Notes: generated by a model from the letters alone, not told the origin. Numbered from the stretch's first letter, positions 33,684-48,600 are shown. The stretch: 64,000 bases of DNA from Aspidiotus rigidus (GCA_035079385.1 JAVHKY010000026.1:2754501-2818500); one strand, 5' to 3'. Numbers and translations are program-made.

Positions 33684-36600
33684 GTACTTGTTCAGCATTT
33701 CTCGTTGCGATATCGTGGCATTTTTTTCAAATAGAGGAAATGTTACAGTTGGAAGCGATGTCTTACGATGACGAATATTTGGCCATGGTCAACGACGTAT
33801 TCACAGAGAGTTTTCACGGTCACTTTTACAGAGGATATACGATTTTGGGAGGAAGCGAAAAGAAACTTCACTTCACGTTGGTACGCGACCCTTTTTTTGT
33901 TGCGGCGCGTGCATGTTAATTAAGTACCATCATTTAGAGAAGGTTTTCTACCGTTGTAGGAAACAGGCACACCGCCCAAGCGTCCAATCTGGTTCGTATT
34001 CGGTGGAATGGGATCCCAGTGGCCGGGTATGGGTGCGGATCTTATGGCCATACCGATTTTTGCGGATGCTATGAAAGAACTCGATACTTACCTAGCCCCG
34101 CTGGGTATCGATATTGTTAACGTGATCTCCAGTTACGACCCAACAGTTTTGAAGAATGTGGTGCATTGTTTCGTTGGTATTGTTGCTGTTCAAGTGAGTT
34201 TTGACTTACGATTTTCCTCATCTTGGTTCGTGTGGTTTGGAACGTATTGAAATTTGTATTCGATTTATGCTCCATACCCCAGAATTTTTTTCACCATAAA
34301 ATCTTTTTGGAAATCTTGAATGTAGTTTGACTCTCGGAGGAAGAGTTATCGCCAGTTATGCTTCAAGCTCCACTTTTCGAGGTTTTAGATGGAGTAGGTG
34401 GGCCCAGACTAGTCTTATTACGAAGGAAAATGGATTTGTAAATTTGAGATCATATGAGGGGGAGGAGGGGACACAGTAACTGCTTTGCGGCAAAGTCCTC
34501 TCCGTCACGTTCCTTTAGGTTGATGTATCCCGGTATCGATAGAGAAGAAGAGGAGGATGAGGATTCGGCGGGTAATAGTGTTTGATAGAATGAAGGTCTT
34601 TAAAAGGCGGTTAGGATCCAGGAAAGAGAGAAGTGAATGAGAAGAGAAGGGCATGTGAGTATAGCAGTAAATTTGGTGACGAATGCAACGGAGTGTCTTA
34701 GACTTGAGGATGAGATGTTACTCTGAATTGAAACTACATATCTGGTTCTGGGTCCCGATTTGTTCCCGTCCATGTACGAGAGAAAATTGAAGGGAAATTC
34801 TGAACAAATGGTTCTGTTGATGTGTTGTTTGTACAAGAGGTTAGCTGTTTTGGGAAATTCTGGTCGATCGAGGCGAATGTCAAGGATATGAGTTAACAAA
34901 GAGGTAGTGGATGAAAAAACTAGTTTGAAATGAGTGCTTCGATAGGATTGAGACGACAGAAGGGGTTAATTACATGGGCTGAGAGGAGATTTGGGTGTTG
35001 GATTGTCGAGTTCAGGAAGTTAGCAATAAGTGAAAGAGCGGAAACCCTGCCTCAGCGCATAGGGTGGATGAAGAGTGCCTAAGTTTAGTCGAAGCCAGGA
35101 AGATTGAATGGAGTTCAGCTATCTTAAGCTTAATAGTTCGAGTGAATATAAATCGGAAAACCGTAATAAAGCTCGAAACCAACTAGACTATTGTAGAGTT
35201 GGAGTAGGAGCTTACAGTTACAGATGTTATGAGAATTTGATAGACATTTAAGAACGTTCAAGGAATTCAGGCGGGGGATCCAGAAGGTTTTGGAGTCGAA
35301 GGTGAGATCGAGAAACTTGGCACAGGATTGCATGGCAGGAAGAGGCAAAGGGCGTGAGTGTCTTCTTTCGAATACTATCATGACGTATTTTCCTACCTGA
35401 AAATTGATATCCACAGTCAAATGACCTCTTGGAGGTTTGGCCTGGCCGCTCATTGGGAGTTGGGAGGTCAGTAGGGAAATACTGAAGTCGTCCGCGGAAA
35501 AGGGAAAGCTGACATGTTTGCCCCGTCATTCATAGTGATTAGGAAAATAGGAACACTGCACTACATACTTCTCCTTGCTCTTTGGAGAACGCTGTGTTGG
35601 ATGGATTGGCGGGAAGAATTTTGGTCTTATGTTCTAATCATTAGAGACCTGTCATGGAGGAAGGACTGGAGGAGGTTGGGTAATTTGCCTCGAAGACCAA
35701 TATCATGTATTTTGGGAAGATTTAATGACGGAAACGCCTTCTGGATGTCGATAAATAAGGAGTCGAGTTGAAAGTTCGGACAGAAGTTGAAGTCAGATAT
35801 GGCTTAGAGGGTGTTACAGTCAGAAGAGTCTTTTGTTTCGTATTTTTTGGAACAGTTTGTGATGGATAGAAGTCAGAGCGATTGGTCGGTAAAGTCCGAG
35901 AGGGAACTATTTGTAGTAGGCTTTAGTATTGGAAGACTGATAGCCAATTGCCAGATGGAAGGTTCAAGGCCACGTTGAAGAATTGCAGTGAATAGAGAGT
36001 TGTGGCAATTAAGAGAGTTGAGGTGGAGGTTACTTAGCGTGGAGATAAGGGTGTTGTCCTGTCCAGAGACTGCTTGTCTGTCTAATAATGATGTAAAGGA
36101 AGGGCTCGAGCCTAATTGAAGAACTGAAAAAAGTTGTATTATTGTTCCTAAAAACGAGGTGGAGAAAGCATTTTTTTTTTTTCAATAAACTTTTATTTCT
36201 CATGAGTTTGAGCAGCTTTTACCTTTCCAACTTTTCTCTCCCTCCTCAGATAACAATTTATATGAAGGGGTTTCGAAGCTTCATGAAAATTTGTTTCTTC
36301 CTGGAAAATCTTGGATACGATATTCAAACAACTTGCGGGAAATCAAGCCCGGAATGATCTAATTTTCTGTCCCTTTTTTCCCCTCGGCCCCTTTTCCAAC
36401 AATTTATTCTCATATTTTTCTCTAATCTCCCCACTTTTTTTCTCCTTCTGATTTTCTTACCTATTTATTTTCGTTTCTTTTTGACGTCTCCCCCTCCCGT
36501 TCTCTCTATCACCCACTTTTCGCTCCTTGTTTCATCTTTTAGGAAATGTATAAACAAAATTTCACTCAAAACATTCCCCTTCTTACCAGGATTGGGCATA

Positions 36601-39600
36601 CGGAGTCAAAAAACGTTCCTCTTAAATCGATATTGAATTCGCGTCTTAAGTTTTAAATGTCAACTTCTGTAAGATGATGACGTTTTCACCGCTCCTAAGA
36701 TTTGTTTTTTCCTGAGATGTACCTCTCTCAGAAAACTGAAAGACAATAAGAATAGAATCGTTAAAACAATTTTATAGTCACTGAAGTATTTTGACTGTTT
36801 TAATTAATATAGATCGGGGTAGTTGACGTACTGAAAGCGTTGGATATTGTACCTGACGCCATGTTCGGTCATTCTTTGGGCGAAAATATGTGCGCCTACG
36901 CGGACGGCTGTTTTAATAAATACCAGACGATCATGGCCGCCTACTATCGTGGAAGAGCGACCAACGAGGTATCCATTTGCAAAGGACTGATGGCCTCTGT
37001 AGGTACGTGTAATTTTCCAAAACATTATTCATTCCAAAAAAGTATATCAATCAAATCCTTTGATTTCTTTCAAGGTCTTAATTATAAGAATTTGTGTAAT
37101 CTGCCACCAAACGTTGAAATCGCTTGTCACAATTCGGACGATAACACCACCATTTCGGGACCGCTTGAAGAGGTTACAAACTACATCGAAGAGCTAAAAC
37201 GGCAAAATATTTTCGTCCGAGTCGTCAATTCAAATTACGTTGCTTACCATTCGAAACAAGTAAAGCCTTTGGCTGCCTACGTCTTGGAGAACATTCGTAA
37301 GGTCTGTTTTTTTTTTTTTTCTAAATCGTTGTTAAAATTCTTGGAAGGAAGTCTGAAACCATATACGTCTTACAGGTTGTTCCAACGCCGGTAAAACGCT
37401 CATCCCGATGGATCTCGACTTCGGTACCGGAAAAAGACTGGAGCTCGCCTTTAGCGCAAACGAGTTCGGCCGAGTATCACGTGAACAATTTCAAACACAC
37501 TGTTTACTTCGCCGAGGCTTGCGCCCGCGTACCGGAGGACGCTTGCTTGATTGAAATTTCACCGCACGGCTTATTTCAAGGAATACTCAAAAGGATGGTT
37601 CCCGGCTCTTGTTTCGTAATTCCCATGGGTAAACGAGAAACGAGTAACGCTCTGCATTTCTTGCTCTCTTCAGTCGGAAAGTAAGTGTACGATTTTTGTG
37701 TTAATCGTCGTCGTAATTTCTAGCCCTAAATTTATTGACGCTTTTTCCGTTGACAGGCGGAAAAAGCGCGTTTCTAGAAACTGCTATAACCGTCAATGAA
37801 ATATTCGCAGGCTGTTCGTCGTTGGTTTACAGCCCAATATAAACGCCATCTACCCTGAAATCGAATACCCCGTTTCCAGAGGTACTCCCAGTTTGGCCAG
37901 TTTGGCAACGTGGAATCACGAAACAGAGTGGCCCATTAATTCTTATTCTCATCGTGAGGTACAAAATATTTTCTCGCTTCGATCCGAAATATTTGTCAAT
38001 AGTTTCCTGATCCGATATGATAATTTTTAGGTCAAGATAAATTCGCTAAATGTAACCTTGCGCGAGCCGAAATGGAGATTTTTGTGTGGCCATAAAATAA
38101 ACGAAAAAGTTTTGATACCGTTTACAACTTTATTGGTAAGTACCTAAGAGAGAGAATCAACTCTCCGAAAAATAGAAAACATGAAGAAGATGTACGGTTC
38201 CAAAAATTTGTAATTTATCTTCTAAAATGCGTTTGTCTGCACCTAAAAGATAGAATGGTCGTTTTCGCTCGTAAAAATTAAAACCCTCTAGATATAGAAT
38301 CCGGATCGTGTGACAGTGCACATTGTAGATAAATTATTTCACGGAACAATTTCTCTTTTCACGATGAAAAATAATTTGATGTACAAATTTGCATTTATTT
38401 GCAATTCAAATGCAAAATTTTAGGACGTACTTTTCAAAGCACGTGTCAGTGTGTATTATTTTTAATTGGTACCATCATTGCCTCGCATTGTCTGAGATGC
38501 TTCCTGGAAATTTAAATCTGTCTGTTGATGGATGACGCCAAAAGTCAAAACCAGCAAGTCTCGCCTTTCATACCATACCGTTACCTCGAATTTTTATCAG
38601 GGAAGAAACTTGAAAATGTATGTATCTTTTCTGCCCTCTTTGTTCTTTGATCAGAGTCTTATGATGACGTTACTCTCCTTTCAAATCAGTAAAATAAATT
38701 CCGTAAAACAGTTTTCTTGATGTTTTCCTCAGTTGACTTCTAACATGAATCCCTGATTTATCTTTTCTTTCATTTCATTAATAGGCCTATTCGCTGTAAA
38801 CTTCCAAGCTTTCATGTCTGAAAAATGATCGAAGTTTTGATTTATAATTACATAATAAATTATTGTCATCATTTTTGTTTTTTCAGATTGAAACGCTTCA
38901 AGCATACGACACTAAAGAACCGATTCTAGTTTTTGAAAATATTACAATACCTAATTATGTGGAAGTTTCCGCTACTGGTGAATGAATAAGAGATATTTCA
39001 GTAGATTCATTAGGCCTAATTAGAATCATTAAAAAAAAAAATTATTTTTTGTTATCCTCAGAAACTGTAACTATATGTACTCGAGTGCAATATGGAAGCG
39101 GAAATTTCGAAATTACCAAAGACGAAACGGTGTTGCTCAGTGGTATCTTACGTTATTCGCAAGAAAGTCTTCCAGAAATACTGCATGAAAATTTCGACGA
39201 TGATAATAAAGACAACGAATTCGGCTGCACATTTACTAAAAAAGACGTTCGAAAGATACTGAAGCAGTACGCGATCGAAATTTCCGAAGAATTATTACCC
39301 ATCCACGAAATAACGTTTACGGATTACGGTTGTTTCGCTACCATTATTTGGAACGAAAATTTAGCTACTTTCATCCAATCTATATCGATGGTCAAAGTAT
39401 TTTGGGATTTGTGTAAAACAAATCAGGGCCCAGTCCTACCAAGTAAATTTTTGAAATTCGCTATCGAAACCGAGAAATATAATTCAATGAGCAAAGGTCA
39501 GTAAAAGAGTCTAATTAGGAAAGTGATGAGGGAAATGATATTAATTTATGAGATGCGATCCGTAGGTTCTGAAGTCAAAATTAATTACTTCGAGAGTCTG

Positions 39601-42600
39601 AATATTTTTGTCGGATCCGGAGTTCAACTAAGCGGTCTAGAAAATTCTGATGATGTCACCTCGTTCAGCCTAGAAGAAAAATTACTTTTACAGAATATGC
39701 GATTCGTTTGTCACGAAAATCCGCAAACCAAAGTACGAAACTACGTTCTTCTATCTGGTTTACTGGATTTGAAAATTTCATGCTGTTTTTTTTTTTTTTT
39801 TTTTTTTTTTTTTCAGACTTTGGAAAATTTTTTCATATTGTGTGCGCAAATCATCGGTGAAAACTTCAGTTCCGAATTACGTAAAGTAAAGTACGATAGA
39901 TTACCATTGGTGAAAATTCTATTGACGAATGAGCTGAAGAACGATGTTAATTTTAAGAAGAGAGTGACATTCGTATTCGAAAATTTATATCGTATGCTTC
40001 CCGAGGTCCAGGTAAATTCTATTAAAACTCATAATATTATTATACTGTGAGATCCAGACTGATAGTCTGATGAAAGGATAATTTAATGGAGAGGGATGAA
40101 TTTGGGGAGAGAGTCGAGATGAGGTTTAAGATTGAGCTGAGGACGCGAGTAAGTCGGCAATTAACATTAGTTTACGAGAGAGGGGTGGAGTTCAGACGGC
40201 TAAGATTAAAATTGGTACGAAATGCCTCTAGGGCTATTCTTAGAGCTTTTATTGAACAGTGCAATTAATTGCCTAGTTATTGAAGAGTAGACTTTTCGGA
40301 CTGGGGGTGGATTCGGGAGCCGTAGTCCTACGTAGTTGGACCCTCCCGCGTAATGTAGTCGAAAAAAGTTCGCCAAAAAGACCGGGATTGAGTAATATTT
40401 TCGAGTCTCTATGTTTTAGTACCACGCCGTCTCAAAGAAACGTTCAAGTTTTTGAAAATAACTTACCAAGCAGTTGTAAGTTTCAAAGAAACTGACGTTT
40501 TTGCTTTGTTTTCCAGATCGTCAGTAAATATGCAACAATAGATGATTTGAAAAACGTTCAAAATGGACTCAGCGAGCACACTCTATATTTCATTATTAGT
40601 AACAGTAATCAAGCGTATATTGACGAAGTCACTAAAGTTGCTAGTTGTACAAAAAATATCTTCCTGTTGACGTTGGAAAACATTCAAGAAGTATCCGATG
40701 ATTTCGTAAAGATTGTGGAAGAAAGAATTGAAGAATCTAGCGTCGTTCTGTGGAAGAAAAAAGTTAGTTTTTTAATTCGAATAACTATATAGCCCATTCT
40801 CTGAATGATGCGTATGACTGACTATCTTGAAGTACTAAGCTAAGGATTGAAGATTAATCTTTCGAAATTCAATTATTCGGTAGTTGTCGACTCACTTTTT
40901 GGTGAGCAAAACCTCTTTTAAATGCAAAATTCTGAGAACTATGGATGCAGCGAAATGCAAGTTGTATTGCACTGGTGCTAGAGTTGGGAGATATTGTAGA
41001 GAATTTAGACAGTTGGAACATTGATCTGAAAAAGAAGAAAAGTCACCAGTCGACAAAGTTCTTCTTCTTTTGGTATTATGGACCTCGATGGTTCTGCTGT
41101 TATTTGAGTTTGAACGAGAGAGGGGAATTGTAGGAATGATTCCTCCTCCAGCTCTTTTCCCTCGCTTATGAATTACTCCTAACTGATTTTCTTGCATTTC
41201 TAATTACAACTTTTTATCTTATGGGGAAAAATAATTCATTTAATTTTTTTTTTTTTTTTAAAGCCCATTGCAAATTTAAACTTGGGATTTTTTTTTAATG
41301 CCTGTCTGAAATTTTCTGATCTTGGGACGATTTTGGAACCTGAATAAATTTTGAGCTTCAAAGTTGTATAGAAAGAGAAACTGAAAATAATTTTGAGTTC
41401 CAAACTTCTGTAGAGGAGAAACTCGCTGACATCTGCAGAGAAAGCTTGGAAAAATTTGATAAGAACGGGTGGGTCTTGGGAAATGCGCACCTGAATTTTT
41501 ACAAATCTAAAACACAAATTTGTTGTAAAATCATGGAGATGAGGTACACCTGTTCCCATTCGTATTTTTTTCATTTTTATTTACAATTGCGAGCCACTGA
41601 GAAGTTAAATCTCAAGCTGGATGAACCGCGTGAAAAGAAAAAAATGCTATAAAAGTAGAAATTTCATAATATTTTGAAAAAAGAAAGTATTCTGTGGTAC
41701 GAATATATGTATATAGATGTTGCTTTCACTATTTAGGTGTCAAAGGAAGAAAGGATAATACGCTTTAAGCCGTTTGGTCCCGGCTGGCTGGACTATTTGG
41801 AAAAAGAGATAAAACATTTCGAAAGCTATAATTCGATCATCCTGCAGTGGCAGTCGAAATATATAACTGAAATACACCACGTGATATCTCAGGTCAACAA
41901 GATCAAAACATCATCTGCAATCAGGTAAATTTTCACTTACTATTGACGATAAAATTGTCGCAGACCTGACAGAAGATTTCAATTGCATTATTCTTTCAGA
42001 TATATGATTGTGACTGGTGAAACTACGGAGAGAAATTTCAGTTCGTCCGATTATCGAGAACATTTAGAGAAAGGGCTCGTGACAAACGTACTGCAGAATA
42101 ATAAGTGGGGCAGTGTAAGATATTCGATAGAGCAAAATTTGTCTCCTTGCGTGACGGATGAACTGCGTTTTCCAGTACGCAATAAGTAGTAAGTAGGTCT
42201 GATTAATTTGAAGCTTCTTCTTCGGTAAAAATTTGAAATAGAAGTGTCTATATTGATTTTTCTTTTTTTTTTTTTTTTGAGTTTAGTTTCAAAAATATTG
42301 ATGTGGATTACGTGACTATGCATCGTGAAACGTCATCAGCACAAGTATGTAGGTTTAGCGCTTATCAATTTGGTAAAAACTGTCGAGGTTTGCGTTCTAT
42401 CAGCTTGGATTTTAATTTTTAGAAAAATATCGAAGTGCTCGAATTTTCCGGCACCACGACTACTAACCGCGAAAGAATTATGGGAATTGCTTGCTTCCAA
42501 AAAGATCAGGCAAGACCGCAAGTGTTTTTGACGTGGCCAATTCCAGAACATTGGTCTAGAAAAAATGCTGCGATGATTCCTTTCGCTTATCTAAAAGTGA

Positions 42601-45600
42601 GAACTTCGTACTTATGTTACTTTTATTGTAATTTTTTTCGGAGTCTGCTATTATAGATTTTCCCTTTTTATAGGCATACTATGCTCTCATTATCAAAGGC
42701 AGATTCTTCTCCCATTCAACCGTGCTAGTTTATCATGCCTGTTCGTTGATTGGAGAGGCACTAATCGCTGTCGCTTTGAGTTTTGAGTGCACTGTTTACG
42801 CCTCAGTCGATAATTCACGACAGTGCAAATATTTGAAAGAACGCTTTGATCATGTTGGTAAACTTAGATGGTCATTTCGATGATTTTGTAGGCATAATAT
42901 CAAATTCTGGTCCTTTCTTTTATCTCTAGTCTAGTCATTTAATCGTGCTCACATCAGAAGTTGAACAAATAGACGTTGAGATATTGAAGATAACGCGCAG
43001 TGTAGGCGTTGATATTGTGGCCAATCCGGAAACCGAACAAGAAGTACAGTCATCAACTGCATGTGTAAAAATTAGTGGTAAACTGATTGTACTATCGGAA
43101 ATTGCTCTTAGTTCTGGAAATCAAGTTGGTGAGCTCGATTTTGTGTAAGGTTTGCTCGTATTTAGATCGATGGTGATGTGCATAAAGTGCCTGAGTGATA
43201 TTTTTGATAATTCAATTTCCCTTTCCTTACTCGACTACAAGACTGAGAGTGTAGTCAAAAATGCCTCCAAACGAAAGTCACGCGGTGATCTCTAATTTTT
43301 TGAACATTTATATGATGAATTTAGGGATATATATATCGGCACGCGACAGGACGCGCCCAGGATCCTTTGATAAGATAATTACAATCATAGTAGCCTACCT
43401 GAATTTGTCCTGACATTGACCTGCTAGTTACTTTCCTCAATTATTTTGAAGAGCAATGATTGCAAAAATTACCGCGTTGGTACGAGGGGGCTGCGTTAGA
43501 TTTTCCCTCTACAAATAACGAGTCAGAAAGTGAAAATACGCGAACATTCCATAAGGAGTGTCTTCTTGTTCGCCAGTTTGTCCGTAATGTTTTCAGTCTG
43601 ATGAAAAATTGGTCTCAACGTCGTGATACGTCCACAGTGAATTTCAAAGCGTTGGTCGAGGACATTATGATTTCTCTGAAAAAGTGGACAGAAGCCTACC
43701 AGTGGGCTTTCCAGGCAGAAATACTCGAACGAAGAACAAATGACGGCTCCATATTCTTTGTTTCGTCTTCAAGTTTCAAGAAGTCTATTACCAGTCAGCT
43801 TATGCTGAAATTCGAAGGGCAACGCGGAAAATGGAACCTTCAATATATTTAAGCAGCAGAGGAACAGTATTTGGAGTATTACTATGGATATAGACGCTAA
43901 CTCAACATATGCATATACCCCATTTTCATGAAAAGAACCGCATGCAAGCATTCCCTTGGCCTCCAAATACGGAAGAAGAAGGTGGTGGTGCCCGCTGCTG
44001 CGAAGACCATCTCCCTTGGACAGAAACGGGGAAGGAGGAATCTCGGTTTGACGAAAAAGTTTCACTAATTCAAGTAATTTTCATTTTTTTGGAACTTTGA
44101 ATTTTATTTTTATTTCATTTCGCGTGCTAAAAAATTACGTTAATTTTTTCTTTTCTCATTTTATATAATAATCAACGCGTAGAATAACATTATATTTATG
44201 CTGAAATTTTTATTTTATCGTGTACGTTTTGTTTTAGCGTTTATTTCAATTAAATGTTTGCGATTTTCGTTTTTTTTTTCTCGGGTAGGTACTTATTATT
44301 GCATTCCTTGAATTTATTTCTTTTAAAGAACCTTGGATTTCTTGTGTACGGAGCGGGCAACCTATGTTTTCAAAGTGCGAGACAATTTTCTAATCGCAAT
44401 CCTTTATTCCTTGGGCACTTTGTGGATGTTGCCATTAATACATTACTAAGTTGTACTTATCACATTTTCTCAATTTAGGTTTGGGAATGTTCCTGAAAAA
44501 TACCGCCATGTACAGCGTCGTGTACGAAGAAGTGATTAAATGTGAAGAGTGCTTCAGATTGGAATTCCAGGCATGGTTGGCAGACTGTATGACGAATGGA
44601 CTCGTGAAACCTTTCGACGACATCGAGTCTCAAAGGATAGAGCTGGACTCATCTGAAAAGTGAGGATTATACTCGAGAGAAATATTTCATCACAGATGGA
44701 AGTTCCGGTGACTGAGCGGTCAAGAAGGGGACTTCTGATTCAGGGGAGTGTTCTTCGAACCTCGTTGCTGGCAGAACAGAAAAAATATTTATTTTCAACT
44801 TTTTTACTAATGAGACTCCAGAAGTTTTTGATCTATCCGAGGGAGTAGAGAGAGAAAAAAGGAAAATCTAGAATTTCTCATTGTTTCATAAGAATAATTA
44901 ATGGGAGCTCCTAGTTGAAATTTTTTTGCTAGGGCTCAATCGTGGAAAAAGCTGGAAAATTATATTTTGATGAGTAGGTAAATCGAGAAAATTGTTGATA
45001 AGTACCTTTCTGGAGAGTCAATTATTGATAGATGAATTGAATGCCAGTATTGTGAGCTCGTAGGAATATGCGGAAATTAGGAGACCCATTGAAATCACGC
45101 TAAACGTGAGCCCAATAACCTTTACCTACCTTAGGTTAAATTATCTTGACCTATATATGTGTGGAACTTATCCTCCTGGATGATTCCTTCCAAATCATTT
45201 ATAACGTTGTTGCTAGAGTGAGACCAGAGTTGTCAACGGCGGCTATCGGTCACGTCACATTTTGTCACAAAATGTGACCGTCACATCACGATGACGGAGG
45301 TCCATGACGTCACGTCATGTGAAGGCTGCTCGTGACCGTCATCATTTGGACCGGGCATATTGTAGGATCGCTAGCGTCGCCTATGTAAAATACCTAGAAA
45401 GTACTGATAAGCGAACGGTGATCGTGACTTGAAACCAAAGGTGATTTTTTAGTTTTTTTTAAATTTCTCCAAAAATAATGAATTTAGGCGTGTACTTGTA
45501 AGGAACAAAATTGAAGAGTGGAAAATTTTCTTTCAGATGATCATATCTTTGAGAGATTTTAAAAAATTCAAAAATTGTGCACGATGCTAGCGCTGCCCGG

Positions 45601-48600
45601 TCCGAATCACCACGTTTTTTTTGTTTTTTTTAATCAAATTCTGAAAGAGTTTACATTTGCGGTCCTGTTTGCGGTTACATTTCTGGACTGCAGGGATCAA
45701 CTGGTTTCGTTTATGTGATCAGGAGTAGAATCATTTGAATGAATGAGGGGGCTTCTGTTCTTATCGCTATGATTTTCCTGCGATCGGACTTCCTTGATAA
45801 CTTTCTGTAGATCTTCCACTTGTATTTTCAAATCTTTATTTGCCTTCTGTAAAGTTTGGTTTTCTCTTCTCACCTTTTGGATCTTCAAGTACAAATTCAT
45901 GCTATTCTTCTTTAAACACTTAATTTCTTCATTGAGTTTATTGATTTCTTCTCTTTGTTGAAGAATTTCTCTCCATAAACATCTTTCACATTCTATCTTC
46001 ATTTCGGTTCCCATGATACAATGAAGAAAAAATGAAAAGTTATGAACTGACAAAAGAAGAAAGTTGATGCTGAGTTAATGGTAGTTGTAAATTTGTTTGT
46101 ATTTTATTATCATTATTATTTCTGTAAATCACTTGAGTCTTAAGAGCTAACCGAAAAAGATTTCTCATTTTATTTTATAATTTCAAACTGATGAAAACGA
46201 TTGAGTGTGACCATCATGACCATTTGTCGGCATATGACCAAATTTGTGACAGATGTGACCAAATGTGACCAAATAGTTATTTGTCTTCCTTTCTTCTCCA
46301 TTTGAATTTCTCATTTGGCGGTTTGGAAATGACCAATAAAACGAGGCTAAGGAAGCAAAGTCAATCCTCCATGACGCGTGACCGTGTGACCGTCACAAAA
46401 AATCTTCGTGACGGTCATTTTGACAACTCTGAGTGAGACATGAGAATATGATTTTTATTTTTTTTTTTTACTTTGCGTCAGAAATGTTTAGTAAGGCTAT
46501 GAGGTTGTCCACAAGATATCTCTATTTTAGAAATTTTGGATATTACGATACCTAATACGTTACTTATTCAGAGTTGGTCCTGGGCTACGAGTTGACTACT
46601 CTAAAAGTGAGAACGGAAATTAGTTTAATAATGATAGTGAGGGATATCCTGTGTGGAAAAACTGAATCGTCGTTCTTACTAACTAAGATAAATTTCCTCG
46701 CTCCATCCAGAACGAGTAGGTGTAGGGATATCTTTCACATTCCTCAGTATAGAACACAGCAGTTTGCTTCTGCTCCACTGCTTCTTGCCCTGTCTCTCTT
46801 GAACCGTGTTGTTGAAGAAGACCGCACAATTGATATATTTTTTGACAGTAGAAAAATGTTGAGTAGCAAGGTGACGACAGTCCTCGTGAACTTGGAAAGA
46901 AATTGATAATGCTTGTCCATACCTTATTTTTGTTCATTATTTATCTATCTTTTTTTTTTTCTTTTTTTTCTTCTTATTATAAATCTTTTAGTCTGATCTT
47001 GTCCGCACCCCTATGATCAAATGGCCTCCATAATATATCCGTAATTATTATTATTATATCTATTTATTTATTTATTTTTTTCTATTCATTTATTTTTCTT
47101 TTTATTTATTCTTCGAAATGATTGGTTTGTGGAAGGAGTTGGCGGATTGGACATGGGACCAGGGTTGGGAGGGCTAGTGGTGGACATATTATCATTATTG
47201 TTTTTTTTTTTTCCGTTTATTATCCGTATTTTTCTCGTATTTTTATTTTTGTTTTCGTTTTTATTGTACTTTTTTTTTTTTTTTTTTTTTTACATATTTT
47301 GTTTTTGATTTTGTTTTTTTGTTTTTTTTTTGTTTATAGTGCCCTCCTGTCATTGGCCGATCGGCTGTTGGAGGGCACTCTAATAATAATAATAATAATA
47401 ATCTCTCTTTTTTTTTCTAAGAATATTATTTTAAACCCAAAATAATTGAATTATTTCTTTTTTCGAAAAGTTCATCGTGCCAAGATTGAAAAATTGCGAG
47501 CGCAAACTTTTTTAAGATGAAAAAACAAAATTTTTGGGTCTTATTTTAGTTGACTGGAAACTGAAATTTATGAGTACAAAATAAATATGTTATAGATATG
47601 CAAACAAAACTCCACTTCCACGAGCAATAGCGAAACAAGAATTCATCTCAAACTCCCAAAATGGTTTATTTACTTGTGACCCTGAGAAGACTTATCTCGT
47701 TATTGGTAAGTTTTCAAAATTGATTTCTGTATCGTTATCGTTGTAGCCATAGATGGTTGTTGAAGAAGTGACTGAAAGAGATTTGACGTTGAAGCCATGT
47801 ACAGAAAGTCAAATATTTCCTCCTCTTCGTAATTTTTTTTTCCTTCCTCTCTCTTAGAATTAAAAATATCATTCAATATTCTTCTTTCAGGAAATAAAAA
47901 TGAAGTATGGTATAGCGTCGTGACCTGGTTAGTCAAGAACAACGCTAAAAGACTCGCTCTCATTAACGAGGACAGTGACGATTGCTACAATCAATATATA
48001 AAACGATTCAATTTGTACATAGAAAGCCGCACCGATCTCAGTTTGATGTACATGTCGCCGGATTTACTGCTTACTCGAGAAGACACCGCGGACATGATCA
48101 GAGAAATGAATGCCTACGCCGAATTGGATGTTGTCTTTTGTATATCGCTCGTAAGCCCTGCATTGAGTTTTAACAGGGAACTTTTGTGGTGAAATATTCG
48201 CCGTCCCTCCGACAACTGTGACCTGTTCCAGGGACGAGGAAAAATTTTCAAAGGTTGACCATCGGTATTCGGGGATCTAGAGAACGAGAAAAAGAAAGGA
48301 AGAATGTGTGAAAAGTGGGATTTTGAGATTTGGAGAAATTTTCAAAAATGTTCATCATAGGTGTACGAGAATTTAAAAGGGATGAAAAAGAAGAACGTAG
48401 GTGAAGAGAGGGTTTGAGGAACCTGAAGAAATTTTCGAAGGTCGACCACAGGTACCCGAGAACTGACCCGGTTGACGGAAAATGACAGAATGCCACCAAT
48501 CTGCAATAATTCTGTCGGAATGTGGGACCTTTTCTGCCATCTGTCAGAATGTGAGGACTTGTCAGTTCTGTTAAAATTGTGTCACTTCAGGTATCATTTT

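Noticed and set aside
35248..35771. Plus- and minus-strand frames in intron 9
   Set aside because: Out-of-frame or antisense shadows of the LINE reverse transcriptase.
47122..47445. Phe/Ile-rich 107-codon frame
   Set aside because: Poly-T-rich 3' UTR of a LINE ending in TAA repeats.
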